From NCBI GenBank assembly GCA_903813345.2, contig CAIIXF020000002.1, positions 24,566,455-24,630,454 of the forward strand: 64,000 bases of DNA, given 5' to 3'. Positions 12,586-24,426 of this stretch are shown here, in pieces. Position numbers and translations under genes: made by a program. Within the stretch, counting starts at the first letter, position 1, and the number at the start of each line of letters is the position of its first letter. The notes beneath the pieces are model-generated. The model did no database searches and was not told where the DNA came from. It worked only from the letters and a program-made list of their open reading frames with translations. The DNA is from Owenia fusiformis. Lineage: Eukaryota; Annelida; Polychaeta; Sabellida; Oweniidae.

Positions 12586-14830
12586 AAACACAGACTCCAA
12601 CCTGTACGATGCAATGTTGATATGCGCGCAGTTTGTCAGTGTATCAAACTGCGTGCATATTATACACGGAGTTTGGATACCACACCGTGACTCCAGTGAG
12701 TCAATTTCTATGAAAATCTACATGTATGTTGCTTGAAAAAGATTTATCAAAACTTATTATTATTTTTTTTCAGCAGCAATTTGTTACATATATTAACATA
12801 TTTGTAATAAATACGCTGGACATTCTTCTGGACGCATATAGCGTTTTCTTACAATCATATATTTAGAAAAAAATAACCAAATAAGACCTCCATAAACAAT
12901 TGAAATTAATAAACGTTATCCAGCATGTAAGAGACGATGATCTATAATCCTTCTGTGTAATAATTACTTTGACTCCATGTTTGTACTTTAATTCCAACCG
13001 ACAGGTAAACGCTTAAAACAAAACCAAAAACATGAATAAATGCTCAGAGTATACGTGTGCATAGTGCATTCAGACATAGACAAATATAGGGTGAAAAACA
13101 TATCATATTCTCTTAAAGATAAGATAATAAAGTTATCTGATCTTTATTAAGTTGTTTTTGAAGTTTTACATATGCGAGTACTCTACTGTTATTGTTTTAA
13201 ACGTTAAATAAATGTTAGGCTTCATATTTCTAAAGTAGACTGGATTCAAAAACATACATTGTAAAGCTATCATTCTGGGGCATTTTTCAAGATCAAGGTA
13301 AAGATCCAACTTTGTTTTGCTAGAACAGTTTGCTGAATCCCAGTCCGAGATGATTCCTGAAATGTATTTAAACATGTATTGAAGAATTAATAAATTGAAA
13401 AACTGAAAAAGCGCCAGGTAATTCTACTTTGTTACAGATATCCACCGAAAACAGAATGAAATATATGTTTTATTTTTTTCACAATTATAGTACACACATC
13501 TTTGTGAATATGCATTTTTACCGACGTCACGGGAGTTAAATATTTATTAAATCAAAGCCAGGACAAACGAAAAGCTATCCTTATATACCTGAACAAGTTG
13601 GTTCTGGTACAGCAACGCCATCTTTACTTGCTACATTGAATGAATATTGGCCATCCAACCCACACTTGTTTGCATCATTTGAAAATATGAACATAATTGG
13701 ATTAGGATTTTCCAAGATATAGCGATTTCTTTGAAAACACAGACTCCAACCTGTACGATGCAATGTTGATATGCGCGCAGTTTGTCAGTGTATCAAACTG
13801 CGTGCATATTATACACGGAGTTTGGATACCACACCGTGACTCCAGTGAGTCAATTTCTATGAAAATCTACATGTATGTTGCTTGAAAAAGATTTATCAAA
13901 ACTTATTATTATTTTTTTTCAGCAGCAATTTGTTACATATATTAACATATTTGTAATGAATACGCTGGACATTCTTCTGGACGCATATAGCGTTTTCTTA
14001 CAATCATATATTTAGAAAAAAATAACCAAATAAGACCTCCATAAACAATTGAAATTAATAAACGTTATCCAGCATGTAAGAGACGATGATCTATAATCCT
14101 TCTGTGTAATAATTACTTTGACTCCATGTTTGTACTTTAATTCCAACCGACAGGTAAACGCTTAAAACAAAACCAAAAACATGAATAAATGCTCAGAGTA
14201 TACGTGTGCATAGTGCATTCAGACATAGACAAATATAGGGTGAAATACATATCATATTCTCTTAAAGATAAGATAATAAAGTTATCTGATCTTTATTAAG
14301 TTGTTTTTGAAGTTTTACATATGCGAGTACTCTACTGTTATTGTTTTAAACGTTAAATAAATGTTAGGCTTCATATTTCTAAAGTAGACTGGATTCAAAA
14401 ACATACATTGTAAAGCTATCATTCTGGGGCATTTTTCAAGATCAAGGTCAAGATCCAACTTTGTTTTGCTAGAACAGTTTGCTGAATCCCAGTCCGAGAT
14501 GATTCCTGAAATGTATTTAAACATGTATTGAAGAATTAATAAATTGAAAAACTGAAAAAGCGCCAGGTAATTCTACTTTGTTACAGATATCCACCGAAAA
14601 CAGAATGAAATATATGTTTTATTTTTTCACAATTATAGTACACACATCTTTGTGAATATGCATTTTTACCGACGTCACGGGACTTAAATATTTATTAAAT
14701 CAAAGCCAGGTCAAACGATAAGCTATCCTTATATACCTGAACAAGTTGGTTCTGGTACAGCAACGCCATCTTTACTTGCTACATTGAATGAATATTGGCC
14801 ATCCAACCCACACTTGTTTGCATCAGACGT
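12533..14830. repeat. Recent tandem duplication, 1,149-bp unit
   Basis: 12533-13681 and 13682-14830 are nearly identical copies in direct orientation, with a constant offset of 1149 bp across all landmarks. The ORFs at 13166-13375 and 14315-14524 differ by one residue. The unit starts in the truncated end of the mariner-like element and ends in exon 3 of the minus-strand gene, so exons 4 and 5 are duplicated whole and the first exon 3 has lost its acceptor. Copy C has one copy only, so the event is confined to copy B. Confidence 0.85.
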
Positions 14831-14940
14831 CTTAGCTAAAAAATGTGATAAATAATTATGTACAATTAACAGTAGTCAATTATGTTATGTTATTATGTTA
14901 TTTGTTTGTGATGGATATATTAGATTTGCAAGGAAATGAG

Positions 14941-15702
14941 GGCATTCTCGGTAAATAGTACCCAAACGTTTTTTTCAGTTTGTAATCATTCTAAGGGGTC
15001 CTTTTTTATAAAACTGTATTTTGCTGATGTTATCAGGGATTATTGGTTTAGATATGTGGATATTTTAGTAAACTATTCACTGCTGTGTCTTATATTAACT
15101 CGGTAAAAAGTACCCAAAACGACATTTTCAATGGCAATTTAACATGGGGTGGGTACTATTTACTGAGTTAATATAGGGGAAGGGATCAGTTCAGTGTCTT
15201 ATATTAACTCGGTAAATAGTACCCAAAACGACTTTTTCAATGGCAGTTTAACATGGGTTGGGTACTATTTACCGAGTTATATAAGACACTGAACTGGTCC
15301 CTTCCCCTATATTAACTCGGTAAATAGTACCCAACCTATGTTAAATTGCCATTGAAAAAGTCGTTTTGGGTACTATTTACCGAGTTATATAAGACACTGA
15401 ACTGGTCCCTTCCCCTATATTAACTCGGTAAATAGTACCCAAAACGACTTTTTCAATGGCAATTTAACATGGGCTGGGTACTATTTACCGAGTTAATATA
15501 GGGGAAGGGTCAATTCAGTGTCTTGTGTTTTGGGTACTATTTACCGAGTTAATATAAGACACTGAATATAAGTAATTTACTAAAATATCCACATATCTAA
15601 GCCAATAACCCTCGATAACATTATGGAAAAACAGTTTTATATAAAAGGACCCCTTAGAACGATAACAAAAAAAAGAATTGGGTACTATTTACCGAGAATG
15701 CC
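14941..15702. mobile_element. 762-bp DNA element with internal palindrome array, 8-bp target duplication
   Basis: The ends GGCATTCTCGGTAAATAGTA and its mirror are flanked by GAAATGAG at 14933-14940 and 15703-15710. Copy C (about 55618) has the uninterrupted site (ACAATGAGATTTGAAAC). Inside, at least ten copies of the core CGGTAAATAGTACCC alternate in orientation roughly every 50-60 bp, so the element could fold into nested hairpins. There is no ORF. The 8-bp duplication fits hAT or Merlin; the GG start favours Merlin slightly, but this is open. Confidence 0.8.
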
Positions 15703-16860
15703 GAAATGAGTTTGAAACACAGTCTCTTTTAACGATTGGGCAGTGTCATGGTTATGCTAGAATTAAATTTTTGTTTTTTACAATCGATCGAAATGTATAA
15801 CTTTACAGAACTTCTGAAAATCGTCAAACACAATTGCTATGTGGACATACGGTAGACAAAAAACTTGCACCAGAAACTAAAAATTGCGAAAGTATGCTGT
15901 ATATACATACAATTCGTGGCAGTTGCTCAGATAGAGAACATAAAATGCCATAACAATATTATTGTAAGTGCTCTTCTGTACAATTTCTCTCAAATTGATC
16001 GCCTGTCATGTCCTATAGTAAGCCTAATTTAACCAACAAAGGCACCAATGGGGTCTTTTTGACCCCATGGTCAACGTTTTCTGATACATCTAATCCTTGC
16101 TATTTAGAAAATCAGTTTTTATGAAAAAATTTCGGTCAATATATGACAAATGAGGGATTCACTCTTTTTTGGTCAATTTTGACCTCGTTACTGGTTAATT
16201 GTAGTTGAAAACTTAAATTTAATGAGTTTAGATAATATGCTTTAGTTGAACATGCTTTCTGAACTTACCTATCAATATATTCCCTACACCAGTATCGTCA
16301 GATCTGCTAGAATGTGCATCAAAAGCACAGAGGTTGTGTATAGACTGGTCGTAAGACACGCTTCTTGCTAAAAATAACAGGAACATTCTATGTACTGTAA
16401 AAGCCCAAATTTTCGCTGACAAAAATCTCACTATTTGTCAATCTGAAATGTTTCATGGGTATTCAATTTCATTGTTTGAAGATGTATTCAATTGAATTCA
16501 ATGTTAAATCAAATTTTCACCGTGCCTTTAATTTAGTTAGGGCCCCTTGAAAATTTGGGTTTTTACAATATTACATTACTGTATTGTATTTGTATATATA
16601 GTTATGATAAATTGTATATATGTTTATCATGAACAATTTACATTTTATTCAATAAACATATTGTTTTGTATGCTTTGCATCGATACAAAGTCATGACTGT
16701 ATTTTAATGATGTCTTTATGGACATATCTGGACATTTCTTGCCCTGACAAACATTTTTTTACCCGCCATTAGGATTTCTAATCATTTAACCATTATTTTG
16801 GCAATTATCATCAACGTCAAATCGATTCTTACATGTGTGTCATACCAATGGCGACCTTAA

Positions 16861-16920
16861 TCCTTATAAATATATATTTTTTATTTTTATTTATTTATTT
16901 TTTATTTATATTTATCCTTA
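16861..16920. repeat. AT-rich low-complexity tract
   Basis: Run of TTTATTTATTTATT-like sequence in copy B only. Copy C goes straight from CCTTAATCC to TTATATGAAG here, so this is a local expansion or insertion. Confidence 0.7.
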
Positions 16921-16936
16921 TATGAAGAATTTAAAT

Positions 16937-16988
16937 GGAACATGAGTGATCATAGAACATGAGTGATCCTGGAACATGAGTGATCCTA
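16937..16988. repeat. Short tandem repeat (AACATGAGTGATCCTGG)
   Basis: Three imperfect copies of about 17-19 bp in intron 1 of the minus-strand gene. Copy C has four versions at about 56791-56860, so copy number varies between locus copies. Confidence 0.7.
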
Positions 16989-17160
16989 ATGATCTACGTA
17001 CCCATTCTGTACTGAAGCAGTTGCTCGTGCGGCTTCGTGAACAAGACACATGTGTACCGTGGCCGACTAAAATAAAATACACCAAAAACAGCAGCATTAA
17101 AACGATGCTTACAGAAACAGGACATGGTTTGTAAAAATAAAATATTATGTTTTTCAAAGG

Positions 17161-18789
17161 GCTGAACGGTTATTTCATCATGTTTAGGGTCATTCTGACC
17201 ATGTACATTGTGATCCTGGTCATGTAAATGATATGTGGAAATAGTTAAATTGACTGGAGGTCAAAAAAGAACTCTGTTATCTTTGTTCAAAAAATGTCTA
17301 AAATGCATATTTTTTGTCACTTCCTGTTTCGTTATTTCCCCTTAAGTATCATGGCACCTTAATGCCTTGTATTACATTCCAAGCAGCGGATATTAGCTGG
17401 GGGTGTACTTTTCGCTGGGGTATCGAACCATATTGAGCATTCTGGGTCCTGTGCATTCTGGTCTAAACACGTTATGTCCTTGGATCAGATAGAGTGACAT
17501 AATGCACATTTTAAAACGTTTTGTATTCGAAGCCATTTCTCACTTTGAATCATCAAGTCAAATAAAATGAAAATTGTTGAATCATACCTATTCTTACCCT
17601 TTGCATTCGTTCAACTTCACTTTTTAAAAGAGAGCTTCGTCTTCGGTAGTTTCCTCTGCACATAGGGTAACCTATTTTAGAATGACCTGTAAGTCTCAAT
17701 GGCAGTTAAGCATTTTCATATCAACATTCATCCTTAAAACTATTTGTTTGAAAGTATTGCGTCCTTTTCAGTTCTAGGTACTACATGAATAAGGGATGTT
17801 GAAAAGCAGTGACATCTTTTGTTGAAGACATTTTCAAATAGTCATGTCTACCGATTGAAGTTACCGAACTGGATAATGGGATTTTTTTCCAAGAAAAATA
17901 ATTTATAAATGCATGTATGTTGCTGCAGTTTTTTAAGAAATAGATTCTTTAATATTTTATCTCAACTAAGACAATTACACTGCTATAGATTTAGAATTAA
18001 AAATACTCTATAGTTTAATAGTGAAAGAACATCTAATGGGAAGGCCAGTGACATATCCAATAATACATGTACATTGTACTTCTTTACCATTGCCTATATA
18101 TCTAAAATATTGGACACTTCTCACTTTCTTACTTCAACAATTAAATTATGTAAAACTTTTGCCCTAAAATGTCAATTGAGTAAATTATCCCAAGAAATTT
18201 TGGTCCCAAGAATACACTCTTTTATCAGGATCTCCAATCAAAATTTCGGATTCAGATAGATATCTTTGGGAATGAAAAATGTTATTTAGTAAAAGGCGTT
18301 AGGTCTCAAACAGAGCCAATATGTTGACACTTTGATCATTCATTGTACGTAGAAAGGATGATACAGTGATCAGCATACAATGGTCCTCTACTTCATAATA
18401 ACATTATACTGTCAGCACATCAATACTGTCAACATGACATTTTACTATGTTTGCCTATGCCTCATGCATCGGTCATCTTTACTGACGTAAACCCGAATGA
18501 TTATTATACAAAACCAATTTGCCTTTGTTTTTAACATACAAAACAACCAATATAATAAATATAATAAATGACATTTTTACCTCTAACATATACATAAGTC
18601 GACCTTATGTTGAATATCCAGTATTAATATTTGACAACAGCTTGTTCTAGCCAGTATTAAATGCCTAGATCCCATTATTCAATAATCAAATATGATTGTG
18701 TAATAAATATCTTGAAAACGTGGTGTCATTTCACCGACCGTATTTTGAATACTTCACAGTATACATCGACAAGGGCACAACACTCTAAG
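17161..18789. other. Non-coding region between divergent genes, copy B
   Basis: Lies between the first exon of the minus-strand gene (17097) and exon 1 of the peptide gene (18790), so it should hold both promoters. From about 17690 it matches 2900-4324. An ORF at 18074-18259 has no recognisable features and does not survive in the copy. No element recognised. Confidence 0.4.
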
Positions 18790-18797
18790 ATGAATAT
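18790..18797 (+). CDS. Exon 1 of secreted Cys-rich peptide gene copy 2
   Basis: ATGAATAT followed by donor GTAAGT, identical to 4325-4332 with the same upstream context (CACTCTAAG). It joins in phase 2 to 50481. The intron, about 31.7 kb, contains the whole transposon block. Supported by phase and by conservation between copies, not by transcripts. Confidence 0.5.
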
Positions 18798-20249
18798 GTA
18801 AGTACTATTAGTCAATTTTAAAATTGTAGTCCTTACGTTAATATTGAAACTGCGTTAGTTTTATTATTAATATTAATATGATACTATTTTTATTATGAGA
18901 ATTCTCGAAACTGAAACACTTTTCGCGTTTGTCACTACTTCTTATGTTTATGTAACTCAATACTACAAAGTGTTATGTCGAACTGAAGAATTTATTCTAA
19001 CAGTTGATGTTGCCATTATTGTCTATTTTCAAGTTATTCCTTAAGTAAAATTAGCATCCAATTCGCATCAAACATTACTACACAATTTTTAGAAATTAAA
19101 GAGACAATAAGATCTCGCGAGCAGGCCAACAAAAAATTGTTTAATTGTTTCAATTTAAGAATATTTCTGGCTTTTTTCATTCCTTGTCATGTCTATTTTC
19201 TAAAAATCCCCAAAGTGCACACTTTAACTCAGGAAATCTAAAGATTTTTACAATAATGTGTTATTTCTTTTAGAATGGATATTATTTGGGAAAATTAAAA
19301 TAATTTTCATCCATTTTTGCACTTTGAATCCGTAAAAACGTCCGCATTTTTGCTTTTGCTACAGTGTTGTTGATATTACAGACAAATGTATAAATTATAT
19401 ATTATTGGAAAGACAAACACATTTCCAACAAAATGATATTCAATTCAATCAATATAAATGAGTATTTGTCTTAAAATATCATTTTGATGACCATAGGGTC
19501 AACGTCATGATTTGCCAATTGTTGAATGCATAATGCTAAGAACTGACCGACAGATATAACCAGGCCTATGTCAGCTCTAATTATAGGCGGTCAAAATTGC
19601 TGATTTATGTGTCAAATGAAAGAAAATTTATTTAAAAATGCAATGACGTGTCGCAAAAAGGTGGCGCATTTGTTTTTTAAGGGTATCGCGTGAATTTAAC
19701 TTTGATTCCCCGAATTATAAAACAATATTCTAATTAAAGTTAAATATCATTTTAAAGCTGTTTCGATGGAGTTTTTAGATCAACTACACTCCGTTCACAA
19801 TTCTTGTATTTCCAGTAGTTCCAGTTTGACATGTTTTGTATATTGCCGTCAATGTTGAAAAACGTAGGCAATAATATTGTATTGTAATTTTATATATTAT
19901 ATATGGAATAAATGAGAAATGGAAAAAAAAATTGAAAAAAGCTGGCCGTCATGTTATAAAGGAGGTAGGTAAAGGAGGTAACATAGGTTATCGCAAACAA
20001 TTTCAAACAATTCTAACTTGAATTATAAATATTTTCTGATTATGAAAATGGGTGTATCTTTTAGATCCATTCATTATCTTCAAGAAAAGTATACATAATG
20101 ATAATTTAGTTGATCAGACCTAAGTGATATTGAAGGGGCAATGGACCAATCAACATACTTTTTCAAAAATGTTGACCTAATTTTCACCAAAAATGCAACC
20201 TTTTTATGTCCCCACCACATAGTGTGGGGCCATATTGTCGGCCTAGGCG

Positions 20250-20262
20250 CGTCCGTCTGTCC

Positions 20263-20320
<58 letters not shown>

Positions 20321-20347
20321 CCGTCTGTCCGTCTGTCCGTACGTCCG
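20250..20347. repeat. (GTCT)n / (GTCC) microsatellite
   Basis: About 98 bp of GTCT and GTCC tetranucleotides in the head of a dispersed repeat that begins TATGTCCCCACCACATAGTG (hairpin CCCCAC/GTGGGG). Long overlapping ORFs on both strands here are repeat artefacts. Confidence 0.9.
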
Positions 20348-20351
20348 GCAG

Positions 20352-21640
20352 TTTTCTCCAAAACCGCTACAGATATCACCTTCAAATTTTCAGAGATAAC
20401 TTATGAGTGCATACAGATGTGGATGAAAAAATTTAACTCGATACCTACTTCCTGTCGGCCATTTTGTAGTCAAATGCTAAAATCCTTGTCTGCAAACTTT
20501 AAGAAAAACAGCTTCACAGTTGCTTTTAAAACTTTAACATCTTGTTCAGCTCACTCCATTCTACATCTGATTAGGTTTTGGACCTGTTAGCTCAGTCATG
20601 TCAGCCATTTTGAATGTTTTAAGAAAAGTTAGAGCGCGATAATACTTTGTATCATATTGAACGGTGTTTTTCAGTTTTCATACTTTAACTATTTAGTAGC
20701 TTTATCAATAATTTCAGGTGTACTTTGTTGTAAAAGCCTATGTTATTGTTAACAATAGTTATATGTGATAATTTTGTAAAAAGAAATCAGCAAAAACTCA
20801 TAATCACTTTTTTATTGTCGGCCATTTTGGATTTTTCTGTCCTAAAATCTTGTTTGTAAAGTCTTGTCTACACACTTTCAGGTGAACCCTTTGCTAGATC
20901 AATTTCAAATTTTCAGGGATGATTCTTAGTAGGAAAATCTAGATCTGATTAGCTTTGGGCATTCTGGGTAAATGTCGAGGCAGCCATTTTGGATTTTCCG
21001 TCCTAAAATCTTGTCTGTAAAGTCTTGTCTACGCATTTCCAGGTGAACCGTTTGGCAGATCAATTTCAAATTTTCAGGGATGATTGTTAGTATTAAAATC
21101 TAGATCTGATTGATTTTTGGGCATTCTGGGTAAATGTGAAGGTAGCCATTTTGGATTTTCCATCTTAAAATCTTGTCTGTAAAGTCTTGTCTACGCATTT
21201 CCAGGTGATCGCTTTGGTAGATCAATTTCAAATTTTCAGGGATGATTCTTAGTATAAAAATCTAGAACTGATTAGTTTTTTGGCATTCTGGGTAAATGTT
21301 AAGGCAGCCATTTTGGATTTTCCGTCTTCAAATCTTGTCTGTAAATTATTTTGTACACGTTTTCTGGTTAACTGTTTGACGGATCAATTTCAAATTTTCA
21401 GGGGTGGTTCTTAGTATGTAAAATCTAGAACTGATTTCTTTTCCGGCATTCCATTAAGGTGCCTATTTTGACTTTTCCACTCTTTTTAGCATAACCGTTT
21501 GACAGATCGATAATTTTTTCAGGGAATTGATTCTTATAAAGAAAATCTAGAACTGATCAGTTTTTGAGAAAATCGGGTAAATGTTAAGATAGCCATTTTG
21601 GATTTTCTGTCATTAAATCTTGTCTCTAAATATATATGGT
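20352..21640. repeat. Dispersed repeat with about 160-bp monomers, left copy
   Basis: The block starting TTCTCCAAAACCGCTACAGA is followed by monomers of about 160 bp, each carrying CAGCCATTTTGGATTTTCC, AAATCTTGTCTGTAAAGTC and TCAATTTCAAATTTTCAGGG, at about 20825, 20985, 21147, 21309 and 21595. The same order recurs in the same orientation at 48238-49290. No protein is encoded. Confidence 0.8.
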
Positions 21641-21769
21641 GTGGGCTCGCAAACAATTTTCAAGGCTGACCTTACAGTTTATGGTTATGTAGCATATACT
21701 GTATTGTTGATATATTTGTGATGAATGCAATCTTAATCACTCTGTGTCTTATATTATTTTTATTTTTCA

Positions 21770-21882
21770 GGAAACTGAAGAATGGAAAGACATTCAACTC
21801 CAGTTTCAAAAATATGGCAAAGCAATAAAGGAAGGGATTCGAAATGTTAATTGTGGAATGGCTCTGTGGTCATTGCACAATT
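21770..21882 (+). CDS. Possible terminal exon of an unidentified gene
   Basis: A polypyrimidine tract and TTTTTCAG precede an open stretch of 37 codons (ETEEWKDIQLQFQKYGK and so on) ending in TAA at 21880-21882. It is followed by a long AT-rich region with AATAAA at about 22154 and 22557, as after a last exon. No upstream exon in phase was found and the family is unknown. It may be a captured host exon within the block or chance. Confidence 0.25.
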
Positions 21883-22941
21883 AATTTTTTTTATTGCTTT
21901 GCTATATTTTTGTAATCATTATAGAACAGCATTGAAATGTATTCATAAAAATGGTATAAAACTACCTTTAACTATTCTATAGATTAAGACTGATGTAATT
22001 TGAGAGGATAACACAAAATGCTTCCTTGTACATATAATTGATTTATCCTTGTTCAGCATTTTAATATGAATGAAATACTAAATTAGTACTTTAAGAAATT
22101 CTTTTTTTATACCAATGTTTTATTGTTTTTTCATACTTTTATGTTATCCTCAAGAATAAATCTGTTCCTTGTTCAAAATATTTTTAAGGTTCTTGCATTC
22201 TTTTTTTTACATTTTCAATACTTTTATTTTGTTATCTGTTTTCATCATTAATAATTTGTTAGTGTTTATTACTAATATGTCAGAGACCTTAAGATACACA
22301 TTCATGGCAAAACCATGTACCTGTTTTTTCTCATTAGCATGCAGGTTTATAAAATATGTCCCTGCATTAATAAGATATCCATAAAGTTAACAAGTTATAC
22401 ATTCATACTTGTACAAAAATGCACATTCATTCTGATAGATTAGACACACATCTTGCAAACTTAGGATTACGATTTTCAACGTGTAATTCTTTTCATTCAT
22501 GTCAGATGTCTCAAATCATCTGTGTATCAGTGACACTTGTAAAACTTGAAAGACCAAATAAATGTGCTTAAACTTTTATATGAATCCATGTGCCTGCCAT
22601 GTTTCACTTATAGGTTTTGCTATGTGGTGCAATCTTAAGGTCTTTAATATATGAGTACTAAAGTATGAGTATATTACATAAGGACTACAGTGACCAAATT
22701 TGTCTACTTTAAAAGTTTATGGAGAGTTATTGGAACAGTACATTTGCTGCAATTTAGGTATGACAAACAATAGTATTTAATTTTTATATTATCCTATATT
22801 ATTAGATATTCAATAGACACTAGAACATAATGCAGTACATAAACAATTTCCAAGGAAAATGTATAAATAATGAAGAAATGAAGTACAATTGATTTTAAAA
22901 CTTCTCAAAATTCAATCCATAATTGTGAACTTTTATTTCAG
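21883..22941. other. AT-rich untranslated-looking region
   Basis: No coding frame with structure; two AATAAA motifs. The ORF at 22169-22384 is T-rich and hydrophobic by composition only. Nothing else recognised. Confidence 0.4.
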
Positions 22942-22965
22942 ATGAGTTGAAGAATTGATGCAGAA

Positions 22966-23842
22966 ATGAAGACTAAAACAAAATCACTTAAACAAAGACA
23001 AGTTATAGACAGGAAAAAGGTACATTCTTTATTTTAGGTCCATCTTAAATGATTAATTGTAGATATGAAACTAAGCAGTTGTAACAATAACCACAGACAT
23101 GATGTTTTGGATAATCCATCATTTCAAGTTTATGTATACCTAATTGTATATCATTGACAAGATGCTATACAGATGCTCTTTCTAAATGCTTTCTTTTGAT
23201 TCAATTCTTTAAAACTTATTTCAGAAACGTGACAAGAGAAGTAATGACCCGAGTAATTCTACCTTGAATGCAGATTCTACTTCTTCCACAAAACTAGACA
23301 ATTCAATGATTAAGGTATGTTTATGAATATTTTGGAAATTTTTTTACAAAGGTGAAAAATATGTATTCAACCATTCATACGTGATCTACAAACCTTCATA
23401 ATATTACCAAACATTTCAGGTTTGTTTAAACCAAGTCACCTAAGGCAGATTACAAAATTACTGATTCCCAATGAAAAACTAACATGGACATCAAAAAACA
23501 ACGCCAGATGCTTTCACATTGAGGCATACCAGTTATGTTTTTGAAAAATTACATTTTTAAATTATTTTTTTTATCTCTAAACATCAAAAGATAAAGGGCT
23601 GACACTTTCCAATGAGTCACATACGTACATCATTTTTCAAATCCATTATACTGAACCTTTTACTAATTTATGAGTACATAATTAAGTCATTGCCTATTAG
23701 TATTTTTAAATGTTAGATGTGACCCATCGTTGCTTTTCAGAAAGATGAAGCAAGACCTCCTGTAGAAGCGAATCCATCCAAGTCTGATTCTATTTCCAAT
23801 GCTAGTCTTTCTCAAGAAGCAACTCAATCAAAGTCCAATTAA
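22966..23842 (+). CDS. Three small K/S-rich exons, possible 5' part of the Helitron-type gene
   Basis: Exon candidates 22966-23019 (ATG start, donor GTACAT), 23225-23314 (acceptor ATTTCAG, donor GTATGT) and 23741-23842 (acceptor CTTTTCAG, stop TAA) are all phase 0 and join into an 81-residue lysine/serine-rich peptide. After the stop, another frame continues the same EAT.SKS repeat (SEATISKS, NEATSSKS) to about 23958, so a one-base frameshift has probably cut a longer exon. No domain recognised. It lies upstream of, and on the same strand as, the Rep-helicase remnants, which suggests an N-terminal extension of that gene; this is inference. Confidence 0.35.
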
Positions 23843-24426
23843 TCTTAGGGTTCCTAGCGAAGCTACTATATCTAAGTCTCACTTCACTACAAAGGAAGTG
23901 TCCTCCAATGAGGCTACTTCCTCCAAGTCTTATTCTGTAGTTGACTCATCAGGACCTTAATCAACATCTTGCCTCACTGCAGGTAATGTCATATATATAT
24001 ATATATATAACATATAATGTTAATATTCCCTGTGATGTGGCAGACACCGTAGCTTCTCTTCCAAGATTACAGACTGATACACAAACAATACATTTGAGGT
24101 TGAAAAGGAACCTTAAATATAAAAGTTTTGTTAGCTCTGAAAATGTAAGAGTCACCGAAAAAAGTAAGACATTGAGCATCTATCCTGACAAAAGCACCTC
24201 TACATAATTCTCTTGGTGTCAAGGTAGATGCTGCATGGTCATACCAAGACCCTCACGATGAATCTACTGCGAATGAAACAGATGAAAACGAAACTGAAAT
24301 AAGGTCATCTAAACATATCATAAGCAGCAGTGATCAAAATAAAACTGATAAAAGTGGCTCCTCTGAAATTATTCCAAGTGACAATGATCCAAACAATAAC
24401 CTTCAAAATGAAAACACTAATGAAGA
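23843..24426 (+). pseudogene. Decayed coding stretch, acidic N/S/T-rich
   Basis: From about 24220 a frame rich in D, E, N, S and T (SYQDPHDESTANETDENE and so on) runs to the border of the inverted arm at 24427. Its last residues (TNEDTSQ) resemble TNED and TNTSQ near the start of the Rep frame at 34980-35025. It may be the interrupted or duplicated beginning of the same protein. A short (AT)n run lies at about 23992-24011. Confidence 0.3.

Larger units (their letters stand above)
10145..17097 (-). pseudogene. Secreted DUF7042-like protein gene, copy B, decayed
   Basis: Minus-strand exons: 1, 17097-17002 (signal peptide MLLFLVYFILVGHG then a Cys-rich start, donor GTACGT); 2, 16367-16269; 3, 14835-14737 (CGLDGQYSF motif); 4, 14505-14407 (ISDWDSANC motif); 5, 14160-14069; 6, 10652 to about 10779; 7, 10383-10145. 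Exons 2-4 are each 99 nt, phase 1-1. Exons 3-5 recall the Cys spacing of the DUF7042 domain of lophotrochozoan secreted proteins (from memory). Damage: the exon 5 donor is AT instead of GT, exon 6 has lost its 5' end next to an inserted element, and exon 7 has TAG at 10378-10376. Exons 3 (partial), 4 and 5 are repeated at 13676-12920. Exon 1 ends in phase 0 but exon 2 needs phase 1, so one exon between them was not found. Confidence 0.6.
6255..20205. repeat. Tandem locus unit, copy B (about 14 kb)
   Basis: Begins at about 6255 in sequence shared with 49322 onward and ends at about 20205 in sequence shared with about 6250. It holds exons 2-3 of peptide gene copy 1, a complete but decayed minus-strand gene copy, and exon 1 of peptide gene copy 2. 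Relative to copy C it has extra insertions at 10805-11160, 11699-12585 and 14941-15702 and a 1,149-bp internal tandem duplication. Confidence 0.75.

Noticed and set aside
20080-20590. Overlapping 66-149 codon ORFs on both strands
   Set aside because: They translate the GTCT/GTCC tetranucleotide array and neighbouring repeat; no protein-like composition.
20800-21640. CRISPR-like regularly spaced repeat
   Set aside because: Monomers are contiguous diverged 160-bp units in eukaryotic DNA, not identical short repeats with unique spacers.
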